A DNA stretch of 64,000 nucleotides, from the NCBI RefSeq assembly GCF_014196425.1, contig NZ_JACIDR010000007.1, positions 62,001 through 126,000 of the forward strand, read 5' to 3'. Source of the stretch: Hansschlegelia beijingensis (lineage in GTDB: Bacteria > Pseudomonadota > Alphaproteobacteria > Rhizobiales > Methylopilaceae). The notes under the pieces were generated by a model. The model had not been told where the DNA came from. It saw only the letters and a list, made by a program, of their open reading frames with translations, and ran no database searches. Positions 1 through 9,303 of this stretch are shown piece after piece. Numbering within the stretch: position 1 is the first letter of the stretch; each line of letters opens with the position of its first letter. The translations under genes and the position numbers were made by a program.

Positions 1-565
1 ACAGCCCGGGCGCCCGGCGCGCGCCGATCCAGCCGACGAGCGCCGCAAGCAGGACGATGAGCGGGAACGGCAGGCGAAGGACGTAGATGCCGAGGAAGGA
101 GGCCGCCGCGATCGCGACCATCGCCCGGTTGCGCAGCGCCCGGCGGCCGATCCTCAGCACCGCCTCCACCACGATCGCAAGCACCGCGGCCTTCACGCCG
201 AAGAACGCCGCCTCGACGAGCGGCGCGTCGTGATAGGCCGCGTAGGTCGCGCTCAGCGCCAGCATCACAAGGGCGCCGGGCAGCACGAACAGCAGTCCGG
301 CGACCAGCCCGCCGGCGGTGCGATGCAGAAGCCAGCCGACATAGATGGCGAGCTGCTGCGCCTCCGGCCCCGGCAGCAGCATGCAGTAATTGAGCGCGTG
401 CAGGAAACGCTGCTCGCCGATCCAGCGGCGGCGCTCGACCAGCTCCCTGTGCATCAGGGCGATCTGGCCGGCCGGGCCGCCGAAGCTGAGGACGCCGATC
501 ATCGCCCAGACGCGCGCGGCTTCGGCGAATGTCGGCGCGGAGGGCGGGTCGGGGAAGCGGTCCAT
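1..565 (-). CDS. chrA: Chromate transporter ChrA, C-terminus cut by window edge
   Basis: Inner-membrane CHR-family transporter that exports chromate. The visible 188 residues start at an ATG at 565 and run off the left edge. The family hallmark is near the N-terminus: a conserved [12 protein letters not shown] segment around residue 23, then a [20 protein letters not shown] segment, and then hydrophobic helices. Only the first CHR half can be seen, so I cannot tell whether the protein is a full bidomain ChrA or a short-chain form. It lies 67 bp downstream of the RND permease on the same strand and may be transcribed with it. Family assignment is firm; substrate is by homology only. Confidence 0.88.
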   Translation of the reverse strand, partial: MDRFPDPPSAPTFAEAARVWAMIGVLSFGGPAGQIALMHRELVERRRWIGEQRFLHALNYCMLLPGPEAQQLAIYVGWLLHRTAGGLVAGLLFVLPGALVMLALSATYAAYHDAPLVEAAFFGVKAAVLAIVVEAVLRIGRRALRNRAMVAIAAASFLGIYVLRLPFPLIVLLAALVGWIGARRAPGL

Positions 566-632
566 CCGGCGGGAAGCTGCCACAAAATCCGCCCGGCGCA
601 ATGGGAGCCGGAACGGGCGGCGCCGGGCCGCC

Positions 633-3600
633 CTACTCGGCCGGCGCGGCCGCGGGAGACGCGCGCCCTTCTCGGCCGCGGTTGAGCCGCAGCGCCAGCC
701 GGTCGAGATAGAGGTAGATGACCGGCGTGGTGAAGAGCGTCAGCAGCTGGCTGACCAGCAGCCCGCCGACCATCGCGTAGCCGAGCGGCTGGCGGAGCTC
801 GGAGCCGACGCCGGCTCCGAGCATCAGCGGCACGCCGCCCAGCATCGCCGCCATGGTGGTCATCAGGATCGGCCGGAAGCGCAGCATGCAGGCCTTGCGG
901 ATCGCCTGCTCGGGCGCGAGCCCCTCGTCGCGCTCGGCCGCGATCGCGAAGTCGACCATCATGATGCCGTTCTTCTTCACGATGCCGATCAGCAGCACGA
1001 GCCCGATCAGCGCGATCAGGCTGAAGTCGAAGCCGGCGAGATAGAGCACGCCGAGCGCCCCGACCCCGGCCGACGGCAGGGTCGAGAGGATCGTCAGCGG
1101 ATGGACGTAGCTCTCATAGAGCACGCCCAGGATGATGTAGACGGCGACCAGCGCGGCCAGGATCAGCAGCGGCACCGTCTTGATCGAGTCCTGGAAGGCC
1201 TGCGCCGTGCCGGCGAAGGAGCCGACCAGCGAGGCTGGCGCGCCGAGATCGCGCATCGTCTGCTCGACGGCGGCCGTGGCCTCTCCCAGCGACGCCCCTT
1301 CGGCGAGGTTGAACGAGAAGGTGACGGCCGGGAACTGGCCCTGATGGTTGATGGTCAGCGGCGAGGTCTTGTCCAGCCGCCAGCGCGCCAGCGCCGCCAG
1401 CGGCACCTGCTCGCCGCTGTTGGGCGAGCGCACATAGAGCCGGTTCAGGGTCTCGACGTCGCCGCGCTGCGTGGACGGCGCCTCGAGGATCACCTTGTAG
1501 CTGTTCAGCTGCGTGAAGAACTGCGCCACCTGGCGCTGGCCGAAGGCGTCGTAGAGCGTGTCCTGGATCGCCTGCGGCTGGATGCCGTAGCGCGAAGCCT
1601 GGTTGCGGTCGATCTCGAGCGTGAGCGTCGCGCCTGAATCCTGCTGGTCGCTCGCCACGTCGCGCAGCTGCGGCAGCTTCCTGAGCGCCTCCAGGATCTT
1701 CGGCGCGTATTCGTCGAGAACCTCCAGATCGGCGTCCTGGACCGCGTACTGGAACTGGGTCCGGCTGCGGCGGCCGCCGAGGCGCACGTCCTGCGCGGAC
1801 TGCAGCAGCATGGTCGCGCCCTCGACCTCGGCGAGCTTCGGACGCAGCCGCGCGATGATCTCCGCGGCGGAGGCGTCGCGCTCCTCGAGCGGCTTCAGGG
1901 TGATGAAGCTGCGGCCGGCGTTCGGCGCGGAGGCCCCGCCCCCGGCGCCGATCAGGCTGCCGACGGTGCTGACCGCCGGATCGCTCAGCAGCACGGCGTC
2001 GATCGCCTCCTGGCGACGCGACATCTCTGCGAAGGACACGTCCTGGGCGGCCTCGCTCGCGCCGGTGATCAGGCCGGTGTCCTGCTGCGGAAAGAAGCCC
2101 TTGGGGATGACGACGAACAACGCGACCGCGAGCCCGACCGTCGCGATGAACACCAGCAGCGTCGCGAACTGGTGGCGCAGCACGACGTCGAGCCCGCGGC
2201 CGTAGCCGCGCAGCATCGCGTCGAAGCCGCGCTCGATCAGCGCATAGGCGCGCCCGTGCCGCGCCTCCTTCTCGTTCTTCAGGAAACGGGCCGCCATCAT
2301 CGGCGTGAGCGTCAGCGACACCACCATCGACACCACGATGGTGATCGCGACCGTCATGGCGAACTCGCGGAACAGCCGGCCGACGATGCCGCCCATCAGC
2401 AGCAGCGGGATGAAGGCCGCGATCAGCGACACGCTGATCGAGACGATGGTGAAGCCGATCTCGCCCGCGCCCTTCAGCGCCGCCTCGAACGGCCGCATCC
2501 CGTCCTCGACATGGCGAGCGATGTTCTCGATCACGACGATCGCGTCGTCGACCACGAAGCCGACCGCGATCACCAGCGCCATCAGCGACAGGTTGTTCAG
2601 GCTGTAGCCGAACAGATACATCACCGCGCAGGCGCCGAGCAGCGAGATCGGCACCGCGAGCGCGGAGATGGTGGTCGCCCACACGCTCCGCAGGAAGACG
2701 AAGATCACCGCGACCACGAGCGCGATGGTGATCAGCAGCGTGAGCTCGACCTCGTGCAGCGAGGCCCGGATGGTCGTCGTCCGGTCGCTCATGATCTCGA
2801 CCTTGAGCGCCGGCGGCAGCCCCGCGGTCAGGCGCGGCAGTTCGGCCTTCACGGCGTCCACGGTGTCGACGACGTTCGCGCCCGGCTGCTTGCGGATCAC
2901 CAGGAACAGGCCGCGCTTGCCGTTGACCCAGGCGGCCTGGAAGCGGTCCTCCGGGCCCTCGATCGCATGTCCGACGTCGCGCACGCGGATCGGCGCGCCG
3001 TCGCGATAGGCGAGGATGACGTCGTTCCACTTGGCGGCTTCGGTCAGCTGCCCGTCGGAATAGATCGTGAAGGCGCGGCGCTCGCCGTCCAGCGTGCCGT
3101 TGGGGCTGTCGCTCGTGACCGTCGCCATCACGCCGCGGATCTCTTCGAGCGTGAGGTTCTTGGCCGCAATCTTCTGCGGATCGATCTGCACCCGGATCGA
3201 CGGCGTCTGCTCGCCCGCGATGGTGACCTGTCCAACGCCCGCGATCTGGCTGATCTGCTGGGCGATCCTGGTGTCGGCGAGGTCGTTCGCCTCGGTCAGC
3301 GGCATCGTGTCGGAGCGCACCGAGAGCAGCAGGATCGGGCTGTCGGCCGGATTGGTCTTGCGGTAGCTCGGCGGCGACGGAAGGTTGGGCGGCAGCTGGC
3401 CGCCGGCCGCGTTGATGGCGGCCTGAACGTCCTGCGCGGCGGCGTCGATGTTGCGGTCGAGGTCGAACTCGACGGTGATCGAGGTCGCGCCGATCGCGCT
3501 GACCGAGGTCAGCTCGGTCACGCCCGGGATCTGCGCGAACTGGCGCTCCAGCGGCTGCGCGACCGAGGACGCCATGGTCTCGGGGCTCGCGCCCGGCAGA

Positions 3601-3767
3601 TTGGCGTTGACCTGGATGGTCGGGAAATCGACCTGCGGCAGCGGCGCGACCGGCAGCAGCGGGAAGGCCGCGAGGCCCGCCAGCAGCGCGGCCGCCATCA
3701 GCAGCGAGGTCGCGACGGGCCTGCGGATGAATGGGCCCGAGACCCCGCCTGAGCCGCCGCCGATCAT
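633..3767 (-). CDS. RND multidrug efflux permease (MdtB/MdtC/MuxB type)
   Basis: Proton-driven inner-membrane efflux transporter of the HAE-1 RND family, 1044 residues, the usual length. The N-terminus ([17 protein letters not shown]) is the first membrane helix, followed by a periplasmic porter domain. The proton-relay aspartates appear as [12 protein letters not shown], with the Asp pair at residues 407-408, the same numbering as in AcrB. A second porter domain and a second membrane bundle follow, giving the expected internal duplication. The start overlaps the stop of the adaptor gene by 4 bp (ATGA), so the two are translationally coupled. No outer-membrane TolC-like gene is adjacent, so an unlinked one is probably used. 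Sequence flavour is closest to MdtB/MdtC, but only one permease gene is present here. Confidence 0.95.
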   Translation of the reverse strand: MIGGGSGGVSGPFIRRPVATSLLMAAALLAGLAAFPLLPVAPLPQVDFPTIQVNANLPGASPETMASSVAQPLERQFAQIPGVTELTSVSAIGATSITVEFDLDRNIDAAAQDVQAAINAAGGQLPPNLPSPPSYRKTNPADSPILLLSVRSDTMPLTEANDLADTRIAQQISQIAGVGQVTIAGEQTPSIRVQIDPQKIAAKNLTLEEIRGVMATVTSDSPNGTLDGERRAFTIYSDGQLTEAAKWNDVILAYRDGAPIRVRDVGHAIEGPEDRFQAAWVNGKRGLFLVIRKQPGANVVDTVDAVKAELPRLTAGLPPALKVEIMSDRTTTIRASLHEVELTLLITIALVVAVIFVFLRSVWATTISALAVPISLLGACAVMYLFGYSLNNLSLMALVIAVGFVVDDAIVVIENIARHVEDGMRPFEAALKGAGEIGFTIVSISVSLIAAFIPLLLMGGIVGRLFREFAMTVAITIVVSMVVSLTLTPMMAARFLKNEKEARHGRAYALIERGFDAMLRGYGRGLDVVLRHQFATLLVFIATVGLAVALFVVIPKGFFPQQDTGLITGASEAAQDVSFAEMSRRQEAIDAVLLSDPAVSTVGSLIGAGGGASAPNAGRSFITLKPLEERDASAAEIIARLRPKLAEVEGATMLLQSAQDVRLGGRRSRTQFQYAVQDADLEVLDEYAPKILEALRKLPQLRDVASDQQDSGATLTLEIDRNQASRYGIQPQAIQDTLYDAFGQRQVAQFFTQLNSYKVILEAPSTQRGDVETLNRLYVRSPNSGEQVPLAALARWRLDKTSPLTINHQGQFPAVTFSFNLAEGASLGEATAAVEQTMRDLGAPASLVGSFAGTAQAFQDSIKTVPLLILAALVAVYIILGVLYESYVHPLTILSTLPSAGVGALGVLYLAGFDFSLIALIGLVLLIGIVKKNGIMMVDFAIAAERDEGLAPEQAIRKACMLRFRPILMTTMAAMLGGVPLMLGAGVGSELRQPLGYAMVGGLLVSQLLTLFTTPVIYLYLDRLALRLNRGREGRASPAAAPAE

Positions 3768-4924
3768 GGCGCCGCGCTCACGCTCCCGGTCTCCTGGGGG
3801 AGCGCGGCTTCAGAGATCTCCAGCCGCGCTCCGGACTGGACGCGCGAGGCGCCCGCCGTCACGACCCGGTCGCCGGCGTCGAGGCCCTTGGCGACCACCA
3901 CAAGATCCTGCGCCTGTCGCGCGACCGTCACGCCGCGACGCTCCGCGGTCTGGTCCGGCGTCATCACGAAGGCGAAATATCCGCCCGGCCCGCGCTGCAG
4001 GGCGTCCTCCGGAACCGTCACCACGTCTCGCAACGTGTCGATCCGGACGCGCACGGTGACTGACTGGCCGGGCCACAGGGCGCGGTCGGCGTTGGCGAAG
4101 GTCGCCTTCGCCTTGAAGGTGCCGGTGGCCTGGTCGATCTGGCTGTTCAGCACGGTGAGCTCGCCCTGCGCGAGTTCGCGCCCGTCGGGAGAGACCGCGG
4201 TCGCCGGGACAGGCCCCCGCTTCTCCGCCGCGGCGACTTCGGCGAAGTCCCGCTCCGGAAGGGTGAAGACCGCCGTGATCGGCTCGATCTGCGACAGCGT
4301 CACGATCCCGGCCGCGTCGCTGGCCCGCACCAGATTGCCCTGGTCGACGAGCCGGAAGCCGGCGCGGCCGGTCATCGGCGCGCGGATGGTGGTGTAGTCG
4401 AGCTGGACCTTGGCGCTCTCGACGGCCGCCTCGTCGCCCATGACCGCCGCCTCGAGCTGCGCCACCGTCGCCTTCTGCGCGTCGAGCTGCTGGCGGGAGG
4501 CGTAATTGTTCTGCGCCAGCTGGGCGTAGCGCGCGAGATCCCGCCGCGCGTTGGCGAGCTGGGCCTCGTCCTGCGCCTTCCGCGCCTTGGCCTGATCGAG
4601 GGCCGCCTGGTAGGGGCGCGGATCGATCTGCGCGAGCAGATCGCCCTCCTTCACCGTCTGGCCCTCCTCGAAGCCGATCCGCATGATCTGGCCGTCGACG
4701 CGGCTCGTGACGGTGACGACGTTGAGCGGCTGCACGGTGCCGAGCCCCGACAGCCAGATCGGGACGTCGGCCCGGCGGGCCGAAGCCACCTGCACCGGGA
4801 TCGACGGCGTCGAGGCCTGTTGTTGAGGGACCGCCGCGTCGGCGCCCCAGTGCGCTCGCCAAGCAACCGCGCCGCCGGCTGCGATCAGCGCGAGAGTCAG
4901 GATGAGGTAGGCCGGGCGCGCCAT
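3764..4924 (-). CDS. RND efflux periplasmic adaptor (membrane fusion protein, HlyD/MdtA type)
   Basis: Periplasmic adaptor of 386 residues that links the RND permease to an outer-membrane channel. Residues about 5-22 form a single hydrophobic N-terminal anchor; there is no lipobox cysteine. The lipoyl half-motifs flank an alpha-helical hairpin (LDQAKARKAQDEAQLANARR and the following QLDAQKATVAQLEAAV stretch), then come the beta-barrel and membrane-proximal domains, as in MdtA. It is first in a two-gene coupled operon with the permease. The 254-bp space upstream, shared with a divergent small gene, should hold the promoter; no regulator gene is adjacent. Confidence 0.94.
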   Translation of the reverse strand: MARPAYLILTLALIAAGGAVAWRAHWGADAAVPQQQASTPSIPVQVASARRADVPIWLSGLGTVQPLNVVTVTSRVDGQIMRIGFEEGQTVKEGDLLAQIDPRPYQAALDQAKARKAQDEAQLANARRDLARYAQLAQNNYASRQQLDAQKATVAQLEAAVMGDEAAVESAKVQLDYTTIRAPMTGRAGFRLVDQGNLVRASDAAGIVTLSQIEPITAVFTLPERDFAEVAAAEKRGPVPATAVSPDGRELAQGELTVLNSQIDQATGTFKAKATFANADRALWPGQSVTVRVRIDTLRDVVTVPEDALQRGPGGYFAFVMTPDQTAERRGVTVARQAQDLVVVAKGLDAGDRVVTAGASRVQSGARLEISEAALPQETGSVSAAP

Positions 4925-5178
4925 CGAGTTCCTTGGATCCGCCTTTAGGGACGCGGCCTCCCATGGACGCGCTTGGCGCGCGGGCGGAGCTCCGCGCCCT
5001 TCCCGACACGCGTCGCCGCGGTCGGCCCTGCGGGAGGCCGGCGAATGATTGTCCCCCCAACGACGGTTTCACGGAAATGAAAACGCCGTGTCCCCGGCCG
5101 CAGGAATTTATCCTCCTGCCCTCTGGCCGAACCCGCCCGACGCGTCATTTGTCGGCCTCTGCAGGAGAGAGATTGACG

Positions 5179-5370
5179 ATGCACGCATTTCAGGTCGGCA
5201 CTCAGGCGCACTTCATCGGCAGCCCCCTCGGGCCGAAGCCGCAGCCCGCGGAGGTCGTCGCCTGCCTGCCACCCGAGAACGGTCAGCCCGGCTACCGGGT
5301 GAAGTGTCTCGATGACGGCCATCTGAGGCACGTTTCCGAGTCCGAGCTGGTGCTCGAACCCGGAAAGTAG
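5179..5370 (+). CDS. Small conserved-looking hypothetical protein
   Basis: Encodes 63 residues with no signal peptide or membrane segment. The ATG at 5179 has a good ribosome binding site (GGAGAG about 8 nt upstream), which favours it over the longer in-frame ORF starting near 4933. The sequence is a compact mix of Pro/Gly and charged residues (VGTQAHFIGSPLGPKPQPAE, ending SESELVLEPGK). Its low cysteine content (two) and absence of repeats suggest a small soluble domain. I do not recognise a characterised family. It is divergent from the RND operon and faces the end of the next gene, so it appears to be a single-gene unit. Confidence 0.6.
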   Translation: MHAFQVGTQAHFIGSPLGPKPQPAEVVACLPPENGQPGYRVKCLDDGHLRHVSESELVLEPGK

Positions 5371-5375
5371 CCCTA

Positions 5376-6707
5376 TCAGGCGGCTCGCGCCGCCGGAGCA
5401 TCGCCAGAGTAGGACTGCGCCCGCCCGTCCGCCGCGTCGATCGCCGTAAGGTTCCAGACGCGGCCCGGGTTCCGCTTGGCGGCAAGCTCCATCTGCAGGC
5501 GCCACCATTCCGGCGGCAGCGGCTCGGCGCCGCCATAGGTGCGGGCCGGATCGCCCACCACCGCGACGTAGAGGAAGCGATCCGCGGCGGCGAACAGTTC
5601 GTCGAGCGTCCACGGAACGTCTTCCTCCGGAATGGCGGAAAGCACGTCGATGCAGGCCACGCCGTCGAACCGGCCTTCGACCGGCTTGGCGAAGGGGGCG
5701 TGCGTCACGTCGCGGCTCGTCACCGCGGCGCCGGCGAAGCTGCGCGGGCCGCCGGATGCCTGCGGAGCGGAGTAGTCGAGGACGGTCTTGGCGCCCGTCG
5801 CGGCGATCAGCCTGCCGACCGCATCGGCGTGGCGGCGTTCGTCGCCGGCCGCGGAGGGAGCTCCGTTGCCGCCGCGCGCCAGCGCCTCCGCGAAGCGGCT
5901 GCCCGGACGCTCGCGGGTGAAGCCGTTGAAGCGCGCGGCGTCGGCCTCGCGCTCCATCGCGAACCACACCTCGCCGTCCGGATGATCCGAGTAGCGGATC
6001 TGGTCCGGGAACGGCCGCCAGGGCTGGGTCTGCAGCGTCGTGAAGTGGAAGCACTTCGACTGCGACGGGTTGAACTCGTCGTCGCGGGCGTTCCACACGC
6101 CGGGCAGCACGCCCCAGAGCTTGAGGTCGGTCGCGGCGTTGCGGAAGCGCTTCTTCTTCATGCCCGGCAGGCCGACCTCTTCGATCGGCCAGTGCTTGGC
6201 CATGATCTCGCAGTCGATCAGCATCACCGAGTCTTCGCCCGGATTGATCGCCAGCGCGCCCTTGCCCTGCATGTCGAGGTCGAACATCTCGGCCGGGTCC
6301 GCGAGATAGACCTGATCGACGTCGTTGTAGATCGCGCGGCCCGTGCCCCCGGCGAGGCCCGGGATGGCGTAGCGGAAATTGGTGAAGCCGGTTTTCCAGC
6401 CGTGGCGGTCGTAGCCCTTGAGATCCTTCATCAGATAGATCTCGTAGACCCGCGACGGGTCGCGGCGCCGCTTGACCGACCAGAAGAAGATCCGCTCGGC
6501 GCGCGCCTGCAGCGGCTCGGTTCCGAGGAAGATGCGCACCGGCGGCTTGCCGCTCGGCGTCACGCCCGGCTCCACGTCGAAGCGAACGACCTCGGGCGTC
6601 TCGCGGTGTCCCTCCGGACGGGGACGGTCCTTGCGGAACCAATAGCCCGGCTGGCGGTGGTACCACTTAGTCTCGTAGCGGCTATGCCGCCCTGGATTCT
6701 TGGACAC
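5376..6707 (-). CDS. GT8-like glycosyltransferase domain fused to a methyltransferase-like domain
   Basis: About 443 residues. The N-terminal half resembles GT-A glycosyltransferases: a segment reading YNDVDQVYLADPAEMF (about residue 130) looks like a DxD-type metal site, and a polypeptide like WSVKRRRDPSRVYEIYLMKD precedes it, as in family 8 enzymes. The C-terminal part (from about residue 290) resembles a class I SAM-dependent methyltransferase, but the glycine-rich SAM loop is degenerate (VLDYSAPQAS instead of VLDxGCG). The start is uncertain: a GTG at 6707 is used here, a TTG at 6719 is possible, and neither has a clear ribosome site. It is followed on the same strand-side by two more glycan-related genes. 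The function is inferred to be surface glycan assembly; the substrate is unknown. Confidence 0.6.
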   Translation of the reverse strand: MSKNPGRHSRYETKWYHRQPGYWFRKDRPRPEGHRETPEVVRFDVEPGVTPSGKPPVRIFLGTEPLQARAERIFFWSVKRRRDPSRVYEIYLMKDLKGYDRHGWKTGFTNFRYAIPGLAGGTGRAIYNDVDQVYLADPAEMFDLDMQGKGALAINPGEDSVMLIDCEIMAKHWPIEEVGLPGMKKKRFRNAATDLKLWGVLPGVWNARDDEFNPSQSKCFHFTTLQTQPWRPFPDQIRYSDHPDGEVWFAMEREADAARFNGFTRERPGSRFAEALARGGNGAPSAAGDERRHADAVGRLIAATGAKTVLDYSAPQASGGPRSFAGAAVTSRDVTHAPFAKPVEGRFDGVACIDVLSAIPEEDVPWTLDELFAAADRFLYVAVVGDPARTYGGAEPLPPEWWRLQMELAAKRNPGRVWNLTAIDAADGRAQSYSGDAPAARAA

Positions 6708-6770
6708 GATCGATCGCAATCTAGAACTGTTGAAACGAGACGGCCTGTCAGCGACATGCCTGCGCGAGTT

Positions 6771-8027
6771 TTACTGCCGCTGCGCCTCCTCAGGCAACTG
6801 GCGCCGCCGCCGATCCGCCCAGGCGGCGTCGAGAACCGGGCTGAGGATCACCAGTTCGCCCCGGTAGGCGGCGAACTGGTCGAGCAGAAACTCGGCCTCG
6901 GCGTCGGCGTCATGGGCGGTGACGAAAGCGTTCGGAGTGCTGGGATCGCCAGGATAGGCGCCCTGCGGATGGCGGAACAGGTCGATGCCGGCCACCACCA
7001 GCTTTCTGGGCTGGAGCGCCACGGCGGTCGCGATCATGGCGGCGCCGTTGCTCGGCCGGAAGGCGCCCCAGTCATGGGCGCGCAGCGCCGGCGCCGTCTC
7101 GTCGGCGCGGAAGAACACGGCGCCCTTGCGCGACGGCGCCAGCGCCCGCCCCTTGGCGAGGCGGATCTCGGCGTGGTCCGTCTGCAGGCCGAGGATCACC
7201 GACTGCAGGTTCTCCATGACGTCGCGCCCGCCCGTGAACACCACCTTGGGATCGACGAACCGGCCCCGCTTGCGCCAGCTCTCGTTGACGCGGAACAGCG
7301 CGTCATAGGCGTGGCCGTCGAGGCGGGGATCCTCCGAGGACGGACCGTTGCCGAGGCAAAGAATGGTCTGCGGCGCGCCGAGCCGGGCGCGCAGCTCCTC
7401 CAGCGTCTCGATCCGCTGGATTCGCCCCGCCAGCAGCCGCCGCCAGAACGGCCGGCGCGATCCTTCCAGCACCAGCGCGGACGGGCTGAGCGGCTCCTTC
7501 CGCCGGCGCTTCTTGAAGTCGCGGGCGAGGAAGCGGAGCAGAATGTCGAGCGCCGGCTCCAGCGCCTTGTCCCCGCCGGCGCCGTCCGCTCCTCCGAGGT
7601 CGAGCGTCGCCTCGGCGGCCCGCGCTGTCGCGGGATCGGCCGGCGGCGCGGCGCGCGAGGTCCGCATCGCAAGCAGGGCCATGCCCTCGTAGCCGACCGC
7701 CGTGATCATCGCCCGCGGCAGCCGGACGTCGTCGAGCGCGACGATCGAGCGGAAGCCGCCATTGCGCACGAAGCGGCGGCAGGTCGAGAGCAGAGGAAGC
7801 GGCGCGGCGTGCGTCAGCGCTTCCGGGAACCGGCGCTGAAGCCGGTCGCGCAGTTCGGGCGGCCCGCTGAGCACGATCCGCAACCGCTCGAACCGCCTGC
7901 CGACCGCCTCGATGAACGGCGCCGCGGCCTCGAAGGCCTGCTCGCTGTCGCCGATCAGCAGCAGCGAGCGCGACTTCTCGAGCCGGACGCCGAGCGCCTC
8001 CCGCAGGCCGCCGCTGAACATGCCCAT
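6771..8027 (-). CDS. GT42-like (sialyltransferase-fold) protein
   Basis: About 418 residues. The central part carries a motif strongly reminiscent of GT42 sialyltransferases: LGNGPSS (around residue 222) followed by DALFRVNESW, then later RPSNGAAMIATAVAL and VAGIDLFRH. In GT42 enzymes the first motif binds the CMP-sugar and the second fits the NGxxxI/A region. The N-terminal 200 residues look like a separate Rossmann-like domain of unknown role. The start is an ATG at 8027 within GTGATG, overlapping the stop of the ELM1 gene by 1 base (a GTG at 8030 would give a 4-base overlap), so it is coupled to that gene. The donor and acceptor sugars cannot be read from sequence. Confidence 0.6.
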   Translation of the reverse strand: MGMFSGGLREALGVRLEKSRSLLLIGDSEQAFEAAAPFIEAVGRRFERLRIVLSGPPELRDRLQRRFPEALTHAAPLPLLSTCRRFVRNGGFRSIVALDDVRLPRAMITAVGYEGMALLAMRTSRAAPPADPATARAAEATLDLGGADGAGGDKALEPALDILLRFLARDFKKRRRKEPLSPSALVLEGSRRPFWRRLLAGRIQRIETLEELRARLGAPQTILCLGNGPSSEDPRLDGHAYDALFRVNESWRKRGRFVDPKVVFTGGRDVMENLQSVILGLQTDHAEIRLAKGRALAPSRKGAVFFRADETAPALRAHDWGAFRPSNGAAMIATAVALQPRKLVVAGIDLFRHPQGAYPGDPSTPNAFVTAHDADAEAEFLLDQFAAYRGELVILSPVLDAAWADRRRRQLPEEAQRQ

Positions 8028-9112
8028 CACCCTGCCTGGCCCCGCTCGAGAAGCGCCCGCAGCCGCGCCGCGAGCAGCCGCCGCTCGTCATGTGGGGCGG
8101 GCTGCGCGCGGTTGAGCGCGCCGTCGAACAGCCGTCCCCAGCCGCGGGCGACGATCAGAGCGTGCATGTCGTCGAGATCGCGGCGCGGCGAGACCCAGCC
8201 ATCGGCGAGGATCTTGCGGCAGAGCGCCGCGAGCGGCCCCGAGGACCGCGCGCGGCGCGCGATCGCGGCGCGCAGCCGGCTCTTGAGCGGCGGCGCCTTA
8301 GGCGCGAGCGGGTAGATGGTGAGCGGCTTTCCGGCCGCGACGGCCTCGGCGATCATCGACTCGCTCTCTCCTGTCACGACCAAGAGATCGGCCTGCGCAA
8401 GACACGCGTCATAGGGGCTCGGAGCGTCCGCCGACCAGGCGATGACGCGCGCCGCGGGCGCGGCGGCCGCCATGCGTTCGGCCGCGCCGGCGGGCGTGCG
8501 GCGGCTGGTCAAGATCGCCAGCCCGCCCCGGAGCGCGTCGACGGCCGCCGCCACCTCGGCCGCCATGCGGGCGGCCTGGTCGAGCGTCATCTCATGCTGC
8601 CCCGTCGGGCCGCCGACCAGCAGCACGACGCGCGGCGGCCGCAGGCCGGCCAGCGGATCGGGCTCGCGGCGGGCGGCGTCGAGCGCCTCAGGGTCGATCC
8701 GCGTCAGCGGCAGGTCGAGCTGCAGCAGTTTGGGGTGCGGCGGCTGGACCAGATAGCCCGGCCGCACGACCAGATCCGCATAGGCCTCGGGCGTGCGTCG
8801 GCCGATCAACGCCACGGCCGCGCCGGCCTCGCGCCGCAGCCAGGCGGCCACCGGGGCGACGCGGCCTCCGGCGGCGATCACCAGATCGGGATAGGGCGGC
8901 GCGATCGCGGCCCTGGAGGCGTCGTCCAGCGTCGAGAGCGTGGGACCGAGCCCGCCCACCGTGCGCGCCTTGCGTCTCCGGAAACGCAGCGGCTTCTCCA
9001 CGGCCGGCAGGCCGAGCGCGCGCGCCGCGCCGAGCGCCTGCGTGCGGTTTCCGGGTCGGTCGTCGGTGAGCAGCCAGATCGTCGGGCCGGTCCGCTGTTG
9101 GCCTTGGGGCAT
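8027..9112 (-). CDS. ELM1/GtrOC1-family putative nucleotide-sugar glycosyltransferase
   Basis: 361 residues from an ATG at 9112; the longer ORF to 9196 adds an arginine-rich, low-quality N-terminus. The start region TIWLLTDDRPGNRTQALGAA is the characteristic opening of the ELM1 family (formerly DUF1022), bacterial relatives of the plant mitochondrial-fission protein ELM1. The fold is GT-B-like: VVLLVGGPTGQHEM in the second domain, then LLVVTGESESMIAEAVAAGKP, the usual GT-B nucleotide-binding region. In proteobacteria this family is often near LPS or capsule genes. It shares a 106-bp divergent promoter region (9197-9303 is free) with the ABC exporter of the sphingolipid locus and is coupled to the GT42-like gene. 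Confidence 0.78.
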   Translation of the reverse strand: MPQGQQRTGPTIWLLTDDRPGNRTQALGAARALGLPAVEKPLRFRRRKARTVGGLGPTLSTLDDASRAAIAPPYPDLVIAAGGRVAPVAAWLRREAGAAVALIGRRTPEAYADLVVRPGYLVQPPHPKLLQLDLPLTRIDPEALDAARREPDPLAGLRPPRVVLLVGGPTGQHEMTLDQAARMAAEVAAAVDALRGGLAILTSRRTPAGAAERMAAAAPAARVIAWSADAPSPYDACLAQADLLVVTGESESMIAEAVAAGKPLTIYPLAPKAPPLKSRLRAAIARRARSSGPLAALCRKILADGWVSPRRDLDDMHALIVARGWGRLFDGALNRAQPAPHDERRLLAARLRALLERGQAG

Positions 9113-9303
9113 GACGCTTTCGTCGGGACGCGCGGGACCGTGGCCCGCTCGGCCCTCAATGCGGCGGCGACCGCGCCTCGTCAACGCGAAGGTCAAGCGG
9201 CTCGGCTTGAGGCGCGGCGCTTTTCCCCATAGGAGAAGGCCCGCACGACGAGCGGCCCGCCGCCCGTCCCCGGCGCGGCCGCGCCGCCTCGAACAAGGCC
9301 GCC

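Noticed and set aside
5700-8315. 871-codon plus-strand open frame
   Set aside because: Antisense to three recognisable genes; composition is typical of a GC-rich shadow frame (runs of RRR, EAE, HDR) and lacks motifs or a ribosome site.
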